From an uncultured SAR116 cluster alpha proteobacterium (GTDB lineage: Bacteria > Pseudomonadota > Alphaproteobacteria > Puniceispirillales > Marisalimonadaceae): 61,564 nucleotides of DNA. The notes below the pieces were generated by a model. The model did not search any database, was not told where the DNA came from, and saw only the letters and a list, made by a program, of their open reading frames with translations. The translations under genes and the position numbers were made by a program. The stretch's first letter is position 1. Every line of letters starts with the position of its first letter. The stretch is from positions 1-61,564 of the forward strand of contig CACJOU010000009.1 of the NCBI GenBank assembly GCA_902595145.1. Reading direction: 5' to 3'. Positions 35,094 through 43,309 of this stretch are shown here, one piece after another.

Positions 35094-36440
35094 TTAATTA
35101 TTATTTAACAGTTTATTTTCTAACCATCTTATATCATATGACCCATCTTTCATCACAGAGGTTTCTAATATATCTTTATGTAAATCAATAGTAGTAGAAA
35201 TAGGTTCAATAACAATTTCTTTTAATGCTTGTTTTAACCTTAATATACATTGTTCTCTATCAGACGCATGCACAATTAGTTTGGCAATTAAACTATCATA
35301 ATATGGAGGAACTACGTAACCAGAATATACACATGACTCTATTCTAATTCCTAACCCACATGGAGAATGGAATTGTGTGATTTTGCCGGGTGAAGGAATA
35401 AATGTTTTTGGATCTTCTGCATTAATCCTACATTCAATAGCGTGTCCATTAAATTTTACATCACTTTGTTTGAAAGATATAGGTTGACCAGCAGCAATCA
35501 TAATTTGTTCTTTAACTAGATCTATTCCAGTAATAGACTCTGTAATTGGATGCTCAACCTGAAGCCTTGTATTCATCTCAATGAAAAAAAATTGACCATC
35601 TTCATATAAGAATTCAATTGTACCTAATCCTAGATAGCCCATTTTTGCCGCAGCGAGAGATGCAATATTACCTATTTTATCTCTTGTATTTTGGTCTATA
35701 GCAGGTGAAGGAGCTTCTTCAATTACTTTTTGATGACGTCTTTGTATCGAACACTCTCTTTCACCAAGATGGACGGTATTACCAAATTTATCTCCAATAA
35801 TTTGAACTTCAATATGTCTTGGTTTTTGGAGATATCTTTCCATATAAACACGATCGTCACCAAAGGCTGCCTTTGCTTCACTTTTTGCTGAAGTAAAAGC
35901 AGCTTCTAAATTTTTCTCACTCATAGCTACTTTCATACCCCTACCACCACCACCTGATGCAGCTTTGATAAGCACTGGATAGCCAATTTCTTTTGCTTCA
36001 ATTAGTGCATTTTTAAAATTTATAACGTCACTTTTAGAGCCTGGAACAAGAGGAATACCTAATTCTTTTGCTGTAATTTTTGCTTGTATTTTATCACCCA
36101 TACATTTAATGTGTTCTGGTTTTGGTCCAATAAAAACGATATTATGAGCCTCCACGATTTCTGCAAAATCAGAATTTTCTGATAAAAAACCTACTCCTGG
36201 ATGGATAGCATCTGCTCCTACTAATTGAGCTGCAGTTATTATAGCAGGGATGTTCAAATATGATTCTGATGATGATGGTCCTCCAATACAAACAGTTTCG
36301 TCTGCCAATCTAACATGCATTGCCTCGCTGTCAGCAGTTGAATGAATAGCGACTGTTTGAATATTAAGCTCTTTGCAAGCTCTTAAAACTCTCAATGCCA
36401 CATCACCACGATTTGCTATTAATATTTTTTTGAACACCAT
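35094..36440 (-). CDS. accC: Acetyl-CoA carboxylase, biotin carboxylase subunit
   Basis: A 448-aa ATP-grasp enzyme of standard length that carboxylates biotin on AccB. Features: KILIANRGDVALRVLRACKEL, the Gly-rich ATP loop GGGGRGMK, ERECSIQRRHQKVIEEAP, and MNTRLQVEHPITE carrying metal-binding and catalytic residues. accB lies 7 nt upstream on the same strand, giving aroQ-accB-accC, a usual arrangement. It provides malonyl-CoA for fatty-acid synthesis, in which FabI (16.6-17.5 kb) also acts. Confidence 0.97.
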   Translation of the reverse strand: MVFKKILIANRGDVALRVLRACKELNIQTVAIHSTADSEAMHVRLADETVCIGGPSSSESYLNIPAIITAAQLVGADAIHPGVGFLSENSDFAEIVEAHNIVFIGPKPEHIKCMGDKIQAKITAKELGIPLVPGSKSDVINFKNALIEAKEIGYPVLIKAASGGGGRGMKVAMSEKNLEAAFTSAKSEAKAAFGDDRVYMERYLQKPRHIEVQIIGDKFGNTVHLGERECSIQRRHQKVIEEAPSPAIDQNTRDKIGNIASLAAAKMGYLGLGTIEFLYEDGQFFFIEMNTRLQVEHPITESITGIDLVKEQIMIAAGQPISFKQSDVKFNGHAIECRINAEDPKTFIPSPGKITQFHSPCGLGIRIESCVYSGYVVPPYYDSLIAKLIVHASDREQCILRLKQALKEIVIEPISTTIDLHKDILETSVMKDGSYDIRWLENKLLNNN

Positions 36441-36447
36441 AATTTAA

Positions 36448-36924
36448 TTACTCAATCACAACTAGTAATTGATCAAATTCTACTGGTTGACTATCCTCAA
36501 ATCCAATAAAAACTACCTTTCCAGATTTAGGGGCAGCAATTGTATTCATTACTTTCATAGCCTCAATAATGAGCAATGCATCTCCCTTTGTAACTTGAGA
36601 ATTTAATTTTATAAATGGATCTTTCCCAGGCTCAGATGCAGAATATGCAGTACCAACCATTGGAGAATTTACTGCACCAGGATGTTTGTTGGTAAATTGC
36701 TCAACTTTTTCAATTGATTTAGAAGCCTCTTTATTTTCGCTAACGTTTGGAATGTTAACAATAGTTTCTTGAGGTGTTGAAAAAGACGTTTTCATATTTT
36801 TTACAACTTTAACCTTAAAGTCATCTGCCTCATATTCCAATTCCAATAAATTATCTTTGTTAACCATATCAACGAACTGTTGGACTACACTTAAATTTTC
36901 TTTGTGGATATTTTTTTTTGTCAT
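36448..36924 (-). CDS. accB: Acetyl-CoA carboxylase biotin carboxyl carrier protein
   Basis: A 158-aa protein with a Pro/Glu-rich linker and a C-terminal biotinyl domain. The biotinylated Lys is K124 in EAMKVM, followed by NTIAAPKSGKVVFIGF. The N-terminal part (about 1-45) matches the dimerisation region seen in AccB (LSVVQQFVDMVNKDNLLELE). It sits between aroQ and accC, 18 nt and 7 nt away, so the three are one transcription unit. Confidence 0.96.
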   Translation of the reverse strand: MTKKNIHKENLSVVQQFVDMVNKDNLLELEYEADDFKVKVVKNMKTSFSTPQETIVNIPNVSENKEASKSIEKVEQFTNKHPGAVNSPMVGTAYSASEPGKDPFIKLNSQVTKGDALLIIEAMKVMNTIAAPKSGKVVFIGFEDSQPVEFDQLLVVIE

Positions 36925-36942
36925 AAAATTACCTTTTCTAAT

Positions 36943-37383
36943 TTAATCTTTTGTAAGGTCTTTGATGGCATCTATAGCGTGGAGATAAGAATTAAAACCA
37001 AACCCAGCGATTATTCCATTTACAACTGGTGAAATATAAGATTTATGACGAAAATTTTCACGAGCGTAAATATTAGTTATATGCAATTCTATTTTAGGGC
37101 CTTTAAACATATTTAGAGCATCAAGGAGTCCAATTGAGGTATGAGTTAATGCTCCTGCATTTATTATAATTCCTTGTCCATCATTAATAGCGTTATGAAT
37201 TTCATCAATTAACTCACCTTCAATGTTAGATTGAAAAAAACTTAAATCTAAGTTGTAATTTTTACATTTTTCTAAACAAAGCTTTTTTATCTTATCTAAA
37301 GAAATATTACCATATTTTTCAGGTTCTCTTGTACCAAGGAGGTTTAAGTTTGGACCATTTATAATGTATAACTTTTTACTCAA
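36943..37383 (-). CDS. aroQ: Type II 3-dehydroquinate dehydratase
   Basis: A 146-aa shikimate-pathway enzyme that dehydrates 3-dehydroquinate. Signature blocks are NGPNLNLLGTREPEKYG (catalytic Arg and Tyr), NAGALTHTSIGLLDAL, and ELHITNIYARENFRHKS. The start is TTG at 37383: GGAG lies 7 nt upstream and no ATG is near. With aroC at 15.5 kb, two shikimate-pathway steps are in the window. It leads the accB-accC operon. Confidence 0.95.
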   Translation of the reverse strand: MSKKLYIINGPNLNLLGTREPEKYGNISLDKIKKLCLEKCKNYNLDLSFFQSNIEGELIDEIHNAINDGQGIIINAGALTHTSIGLLDALNMFKGPKIELHITNIYARENFRHKSYISPVVNGIIAGFGFNSYLHAIDAIKDLTKD

Positions 37384-37448
37384 AACATTTCTCCAAAAAT
37401 TGGGTAATTTAAATTTTTGTCAATTTTAAGACTAATTTACAAGATAAG

Positions 37449-38156
37449 TTAACTTTCTCTATATTGTTTTATTATTTCTTTTAATTTATTTAAGTTTAAT
37501 GCACCAGGATAAATAATATCGCCAATTATAAATGCAGGAGTTCCATTTAAATTAAGTAATTTTGCAATTTCTCTATTTTTTGCCAATTGTTTATCGATCT
37601 CTGGATTATTCATGTCTATTTTTAGTTGATCTATATCTAAACCTATCTCCTTAGCTGTGCTAAATACCTTTTCTTCATTAACTCTTCCTTTTATTGTCAT
37701 TAATGATAGATGAAATTTATTGTATAGATCTTGATTTTTGGAGGCAAGGGCTGCTTTAGCTGCAAAATATGATTGTTGAGACAAGATTGGAAATTCAACG
37801 AAAACAAAATTAACTTTTTTATCTTCAGATAAAACATCCATTATTGTTTTAACTACCGATTTACAATAACCACAATTATAATCAAAAAATTCATAAATGG
37901 TTATATCAGCTTGTTTGGGAAAAATACCTGGGTTATCAGCATCCTTTAACAACTTGATTGCATTTTGTTTTTTTTTGTCTTCCAGAGATAATTTATAATT
38001 ATCCAATGTAGATTTTACAAAATCAGGATTTTTTTTTAAAAAATTTTTTATTATTGTATCTATATTGTCTTTATTTATCTCATGTGAATGAGACGAAGAT
38101 ATTATTAGAAAAATAGATATAAAAATGGATTTATAGATAAGTATTAATCTTTTCAT
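37449..38156 (-). CDS. DsbA-like periplasmic thiol:disulfide oxidoreductase
   Basis: A 235-aa protein counted from ATG 38156 (the TTG at 38171 adds five residues). The signal peptide is at about 1-24 (KRLILIYKSIFISIFLI, then SSSHSH). The thioredoxin-fold active site is C95-G-Y-C98 in YNCGYCKSV, and a cis-Pro turn is in LNGTPAFIIG. The alphaproteobacterial members of this DsbA-like group oxidise or reshuffle disulfides in the envelope. It follows the M48 peptidase, and the two may be co-transcribed. Confidence 0.9.
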   Translation of the reverse strand: MKRLILIYKSIFISIFLIISSSHSHEINKDNIDTIIKNFLKKNPDFVKSTLDNYKLSLEDKKKQNAIKLLKDADNPGIFPKQADITIYEFFDYNCGYCKSVVKTIMDVLSEDKKVNFVFVEFPILSQQSYFAAKAALASKNQDLYNKFHLSLMTIKGRVNEEKVFSTAKEIGLDIDQLKIDMNNPEIDKQLAKNREIAKLLNLNGTPAFIIGDIIYPGALNLNKLKEIIKQYRES

Positions 38157-38175
38157 TTTCTTGCTTTTCAAAAGT

Positions 38176-39540
38176 TTACTTATTTTTATATTTTAATTTT
38201 AATTTATTAAGTATATCGGATCCTCTTAATTTATAAGATATAGGTAAACTAGCCTGTTTGTTAGCTAAATCTACATATTTTTTTGCTTTAATAAAGTTTT
38301 TTTTAATAAGCGCTTCTTCAGCTAAAGCAATATAAGCCATTCCTTTTTTGTTCAATTTACCAGATGCTTTTGATAATAATCTCCATAAATAACTCCAATT
38401 GGGATTGTTCAGCAGCAGTTCTTCTAAGAGTATAATTGACTTATTTAAATTAGCACTATTATTAGTTTGCAAATATGTCTTGATTAGAGAGAATTTTATA
38501 AGATCAGTTGAAGGAGAAAAAACTTCCTGTAAAGTCTGAATAGCTTTTTCATATTCATTTATTGCAGTATTGAATTTACCCTCTTTGTAGTAAATATCAC
38601 CTTTTAACTCAGAAAAAAATGGATACTTCTCGTATTTATTTTTTATTAACGAAAGTTTTTTTTGAGCTAAATCATATTTGCCAAGCCTATATAAAGCGAC
38701 CATTTGCGTATAGTTAGATAAAAACTCATTTTTATATTCCAAATTTTTCATTAGATCATTAGGATCAACACTATAAGCTTTTATTTTATTTTTTATATAT
38801 TCTAATGAAATTATATTGTTGTTTAACGATATTTTTTGTTCACTTAATGATACTTTTTGATATTGCAATTTATATTTTTTGACTTGTTCTAATCTTTGTT
38901 TTGAAAAAGGGTGTGATCTATAATAGTTTTTGGGTGTATTTGGATTATTAAATTCTTCATTTGCTAAATTTGTTAATAATTTTTCTAAACCTATCAAAGA
39001 TATTTTATTTTTTATTAACTGATCTAATGCAAACTTGTCTGCTTGTTGTTCTTGTATTCTAGAAAATTGAAGTAAAGATTTTGTAGCTAGATCATTAGAC
39101 CCAATCATCAAGCCAAAAGCTGAATTAGCATCTAGTTTTCCTTGAGCGGACAGGGCAACGCCAGCCAATGTAGCAAGTTTAGAATAATTTGATAAGTTTT
39201 TAGAATTAACTAATCTTGAATTGTAATGGTTCAAAGCTAAATGCCCAATCTCATGAGCCAGCACAGCTTGAATTTCGCTTAAAGAATTTGATTTATTTAT
39301 CAAACCGGTGTTTATATAGATTTTATTAGAACCAGTAACGAAAGCATTGTATTCACTATTTAAAACTAGTCTAGGATGCAAGCTTTTACTTTTGCTTTCC
39401 CTAATAGTAGATTTTATTATTTTATGGAGGAAAAGTTCAATTTCCGCATCTCTAATTATTTGAAGATTTTGTGCGGAATATGATTGATTTGAATAAAAAA
39501 TGAAAATTATTAATGCTATTATTTTTATTATGACCACCAA
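38176..39540 (-). CDS. M48 family zinc metallopeptidase with TPR repeats (BepA-like)
   Basis: A 454-aa protein with a signal peptide (about 1-23, ending SYSAQ) and the zinc motif H96-E97-x2-H100 (AVLAHEIGHLALNHYNSR), with a third ligand in the E-x2-ADKFAL segment. The C-terminal half is helical and TPR-like (KYPFFSELKGDIYYKEGKFN). This architecture matches BepA/YfgC, a periplasmic protease and chaperone that clears stalled outer-membrane proteins. Start: TTG at 39540, GTG at 39537 also possible. Its first 13 bases overlap the end of rne, so translation is probably coupled. Confidence 0.9.
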   Translation of the reverse strand: MVVIIKIIALIIFIFYSNQSYSAQNLQIIRDAEIELFLHKIIKSTIRESKSKSLHPRLVLNSEYNAFVTGSNKIYINTGLINKSNSLSEIQAVLAHEIGHLALNHYNSRLVNSKNLSNYSKLATLAGVALSAQGKLDANSAFGLMIGSNDLATKSLLQFSRIQEQQADKFALDQLIKNKISLIGLEKLLTNLANEEFNNPNTPKNYYRSHPFSKQRLEQVKKYKLQYQKVSLSEQKISLNNNIISLEYIKNKIKAYSVDPNDLMKNLEYKNEFLSNYTQMVALYRLGKYDLAQKKLSLIKNKYEKYPFFSELKGDIYYKEGKFNTAINEYEKAIQTLQEVFSPSTDLIKFSLIKTYLQTNNSANLNKSIILLEELLLNNPNWSYLWRLLSKASGKLNKKGMAYIALAEEALIKKNFIKAKKYVDLANKQASLPISYKLRGSDILNKLKLKYKNK

Positions 39541-41567
39541 CCTTTTTTCTTAGGTTTCTTTGAACTCGTGTTTTCATCTATTTGTGTCACTTCGATAGGA
39601 GATGATGATTTAATTTCTCTTACTTCTGTTTGAATGTCTTCAGTTTCTAATTCTATTGTTTTTTCTTTATCTTTATTTTTTGAGTTAGTATCTTTTAATT
39701 TATTATTAGGTTTAACTTTTGGTTTTTTTAATGTTGTTTTTTTAGTTTTGGTTCGAGGTTTCTTTTTTTGCGCTTCCTCAGAAACATCTTGAACTTTATT
39801 TTTTTCTTCAAAAGCAGTGTTATCAACATTCCTATCTTGTTTAGGGGTTCTTTTTTTTCTTCTATTTAATTTTTTACCTTTTTTGTTTTTAATTTCGTTT
39901 TCATCTTCATTGTCAGAAGTAGAATCAGTTTTAATTTCTTGTATTTCTAGGTTTGTAAGTGTGTTATTTTTAATAACTTCTAATTTTTTTTGAGGAGGAA
40001 TAATTGAGTTATCGTTTACAAATTCAATTGATATGTTGTATTTTGATTCAATTTCATTTAATTCTGACCGCTTTTTATTTAGTATATGTAGTATGAGATT
40101 AGAATGTGCTGAAATCTTGACGCCGATATTATCATTAGAAATGCCCTCTTCTTCGATAGATCTAAGAATCTGAATTGCACTTACCTCTATTGATTGGATT
40201 CTACCTGAACCATCACATTGTGGACAAATCTCAGAAGAGTTTTCAATTACTGAAGGTCTTAATCGTTGTCTTGATAGCTCAAGAAGACCAAAGTTGCTAA
40301 TTTCACCAATTTGAATTCTTGCTCTATCTTTTCTCATTGCTTCTTTTAATTTTTTTTCAACAAGATTTCGATTTTTGCCTTCTTCCATATCTATAAAATC
40401 AATTACAATTAATCCAGATAGATCTCTAAGTCTTGATTGACGCGCAAATTCTTCGGCTGCTTCCAAATTTGTTTTAATTGCTGTATCTTCTATCGATCGT
40501 TCCCTTGTAGCTTTTCCTGAATTAACATCTATTGCAACTAGTGCTTCTGTTTGATCTATAATTAAATATCCACCTGATTTGAGATTAACTTTTGGACTGA
40601 AAATATCCTGTAATTGAGCGTCTAATCTAAATTTTTGAAATAAAGGGTTTCTATCATCGTTATATTGTTGTACTTTTTTTGCATGGCTGGGCATTACAGC
40701 TTTCATGTAATTTTTACAAACTTTGTAAGCTTCCATGCCTTCAACTAAAACTTCGTCAATTTCACTGTTATAAAGATCTCTTATAGCCCTTTTAATCAAT
40801 GATCCTTCTTCATGTATTAGAAAAGGAGCATTAGATTCTAAAGTAAGTTTTTTTACATTTTCCCAAATGGAAATTGAATTAGAAAAATCTCTTTTGATTT
40901 CAGTCTTAGTTCTTTTACTACCAGCTGTTCTAATTATTACAGCCATTCCATCTGCAACGTTTAGATCATCTACAATTTTCTTAAGTCTTTTTCTATCTGT
41001 TATGCTACCAATTTTTCTACTTACTCCACCACCTCTAGGAGTGTTTGGCATAAGCACACAATACCTTCCTGCTATGGAAATATATGTAGTTAAAGCTGCC
41101 CCTTTTGTTCCACGTTCTTCTTTAACAACTTGTACTAACAATATTTGACGTCGCGCAATAACTTCTTGAATTTTATAATTTCTATATAAATTTCTTTTGA
41201 TTTTTTTAAGTTCTACTTCACTATAATCTTCTGTTATATCCTCACTAATATCTTCATTGGAAGAGAGTTCTTCCTCAGTTTTAGCAGATGCCTCAGCTAG
41301 AAGTTTTTCTTTATCCTCAATGGGTATTCTGTAATAGTCTGGATGAATTTCACTAAAAGCTAGAAAGCCTTGACGATTTCCTCCATATTCAACAAAAGCT
41401 GCTTGAAGGCTAGGCTCTACTCTTGTAACTCTAGCTAGATAAATATTTCCTTTGAGTTGCCTTCGAGAATGAACTTCATATTCAAAGTCATCTATTATAT
41501 CATTTGTTGTTGTTATAACTCTAGTTTCTTCAGACTGCCTTGCATCAATTAACAAACGTTTATTCAT
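39528..41567 (-). CDS. rne: Ribonuclease E/G
   Basis: A 679-aa endoribonuclease. The N-terminal S1 domain runs GNIYLARVTRVEPSLQAAFV onward, and the DNase I-like catalytic part includes the Asp residues in VAIDVNSGKATRERS and IVIDFIDMEEGKNRN. The Zn-link is CPQCDGSGR. The C-terminal ~150 residues are Lys/Glu-rich and without predicted fold (KKGKKLNRRKKRTPK), as in RNase E degradosome scaffolds but shorter. It initiates mRNA decay and rRNA/tRNA processing. A palindrome sits 26 nt upstream of the start. Confidence 0.95.
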   Translation of the reverse strand: MNKRLLIDARQSEETRVITTTNDIIDDFEYEVHSRRQLKGNIYLARVTRVEPSLQAAFVEYGGNRQGFLAFSEIHPDYYRIPIEDKEKLLAEASAKTEEELSSNEDISEDITEDYSEVELKKIKRNLYRNYKIQEVIARRQILLVQVVKEERGTKGAALTTYISIAGRYCVLMPNTPRGGGVSRKIGSITDRKRLKKIVDDLNVADGMAVIIRTAGSKRTKTEIKRDFSNSISIWENVKKLTLESNAPFLIHEEGSLIKRAIRDLYNSEIDEVLVEGMEAYKVCKNYMKAVMPSHAKKVQQYNDDRNPLFQKFRLDAQLQDIFSPKVNLKSGGYLIIDQTEALVAIDVNSGKATRERSIEDTAIKTNLEAAEEFARQSRLRDLSGLIVIDFIDMEEGKNRNLVEKKLKEAMRKDRARIQIGEISNFGLLELSRQRLRPSVIENSSEICPQCDGSGRIQSIEVSAIQILRSIEEEGISNDNIGVKISAHSNLILHILNKKRSELNEIESKYNISIEFVNDNSIIPPQKKLEVIKNNTLTNLEIQEIKTDSTSDNEDENEIKNKKGKKLNRRKKRTPKQDRNVDNTAFEEKNKVQDVSEEAQKKKPRTKTKKTTLKKPKVKPNNKLKDTNSKNKDKEKTIELETEDIQTEVREIKSSSPIEVTQIDENTSSKKPKKKGWWS

Positions 41568-41985
41568 TATTCATCTCCAAATCAAAATGAGTTATCAAAC
41601 AAGTTTGATAGCACATTAAAACTGGAATGAGTTTTATGAAAATAAATGGATATATAAACTTATATGTATATGTTTATGATTTGTATATAAAAGTATTATT
41701 ATAATTCAAATAAAATATAAATACATCTTTAATATAAAAATACGACAACAACCTCATTTTTAGTGATATTATCTTTATTAATTCTAAACTCATTCAATTT
41801 ATTTACACGCTTCTGCGTTATACACTAACTTTCTTTGCTTCTTCTTTCTTTTACTTAATCAATTAGTGTTTAATTAACTTAAAATTCCACTGCTGATTAT
41901 ATAACCTAAACGTTATCAAGACAAACTTTATTTTTTGTTATATAAATAGTTTTCATAGACACATAAAAATTTTAAAACAACTGTT
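41568..41985. other. Divergent leader region between rne and the amidase gene
   Basis: 418 bp without a gene. It contains the palindrome TATCAAAC-AA-GTTTGATA (41593-41610) near rne and a promoter-like AAGACA-N17-TATAAA (41918-41946) before the amidase gene. AT-rich; nothing RNA-like was recognised. Confidence 0.5.
41918..41946 (+). promoter_or_regulatory. Possible promoter of the amidase-mrcA-prfB run
   Basis: AAGACA at 41918-41923, 17 nt, then TATAAA at 41941-41946. The amidase ATG follows 39 nt after the -10 box. Confidence 0.3.
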
Positions 41986-43215
41986 ATGATACCAACAAAA
42001 TATTATAGAGTGTTTTTCTTAGCATTTATTTATTTTTGTTCATTTAATATTTTTGTCTCAAATGTTTTTGCTGCAAAGAACAATCATACATGTGAAATAA
42101 CAAATACAAATATTAAATGTATAAATATACCTTCTACTGAAGTCATAAAAATTAAATTATTGAATGACCCATATAGAATGCAAATTAAATTTAAAAATAA
42201 ATTAATAATAAAAAAAAATAAAATTAAAAATAGTCAATTTATTAAAAGTGTAAGGGTCAATCAATTTTCTAAGGCAAAAACTAACTTAGTAATAGAATTT
42301 AAAAAGCCAACTATAATATCAGATATTAAATATTACGACATTAATAATCATAGTATCAGTTTAAATATGTACTTTTCTAATACTTCAGAAGTAAATTATG
42401 CCATTGCAAAACATGCTTTACATAAAAATGAAGGAGATATTTTCTCTTTAAAAAATAATATAAATATTTCATCTGAAAATGTTGATTTGCCTGTTATAAA
42501 AAAACAAAATTTCAATAAAACAAAATCAAAGAAAAATTATATTGTTTTTATAGATCCAGGCCATGGTGGCAAAGATCCTGGTGCAATTGGTCAATTAGGT
42601 TCATTAGAAAAAAATATAACTTTAAAGGCGTCAATTCTATTGTCAAAAGCATTACGAAAGAATAAAAAAATAAACCCAATTCTATCTCGAAATAAAGATG
42701 TTTACTTATCGTTAAGAAAAAGAACTTTATTAGCAAAACAAAGCAAAGCTGATATTTTTGTTTCTATACATGCAGATTCAAGTAAAAATAAAAAAGCAAA
42801 AGGAATTTCAGTGTTTAGTCTCTCTGACAAAGCTTCAGATAAAGAAGCTCTATTACTAGCTAAAAGGGAAAATGAAGTTGACATTATGTTTAATAAAAAT
42901 GAAAAGATTAAAGATCCATTGATTTATGGAACATTGATTAAAATGTTTCAAAGAGAAGCTATGAATGATAGCGCATTTTTAGCTAAAAAAATCTTATCTA
43001 ATTTAGAAAAAACAAAATTAGCAGTAAATCGAGGTCATAGATTCGCTGGATTTACAGTTCTAAAATCGTACGATATTCCGTCTGTATTAGTTGAGATTGG
43101 TTTTTTGTCTAACAAGCAAGAAGAAAAAAAATTAATAAATTCAAGCTATTTAAACGAACTCAGTAAAAATTTAGCAATTGCCATAGAAAACTATTTTGAA
43201 AATAATGAGAATTAA
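41986..43215 (+). CDS. amiC: N-acetylmuramoyl-L-alanine amidase (AMIN + Amidase_3)
   Basis: A 409-aa periplasmic enzyme that splits peptide stems from glycan during cell separation. A signal peptide (about 1-29) is followed by a diverged AMIN-like beta-rich domain (residues ~30-145) and an Amidase_3 catalytic domain. Zinc ligands lie in VFIDPGHGGKDPGAIG (His and a nearby Glu), in VSIHADSS, and the catalytic Glu in LVEIGFLSN. mrcA begins 94 nt downstream. amiC-mrcA-prfB opposite rne is an alphaproteobacterial arrangement. Confidence 0.93.
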   Translation: MIPTKYYRVFFLAFIYFCSFNIFVSNVFAAKNNHTCEITNTNIKCINIPSTEVIKIKLLNDPYRMQIKFKNKLIIKKNKIKNSQFIKSVRVNQFSKAKTNLVIEFKKPTIISDIKYYDINNHSISLNMYFSNTSEVNYAIAKHALHKNEGDIFSLKNNINISSENVDLPVIKKQNFNKTKSKKNYIVFIDPGHGGKDPGAIGQLGSLEKNITLKASILLSKALRKNKKINPILSRNKDVYLSLRKRTLLAKQSKADIFVSIHADSSKNKKAKGISVFSLSDKASDKEALLLAKRENEVDIMFNKNEKIKDPLIYGTLIKMFQREAMNDSAFLAKKILSNLEKTKLAVNRGHRFAGFTVLKSYDIPSVLVEIGFLSNKQEEKKLINSSYLNELSKNLAIAIENYFENNEN

Positions 43216-43309
43216 GAATTAATTTTAAAATTCCTATAATCGTTATATATTATTATATTAAAAATAATCCTGTCCTAAAAATGTCAAAATTGTTGAATAA
43301 TAATCCAAT

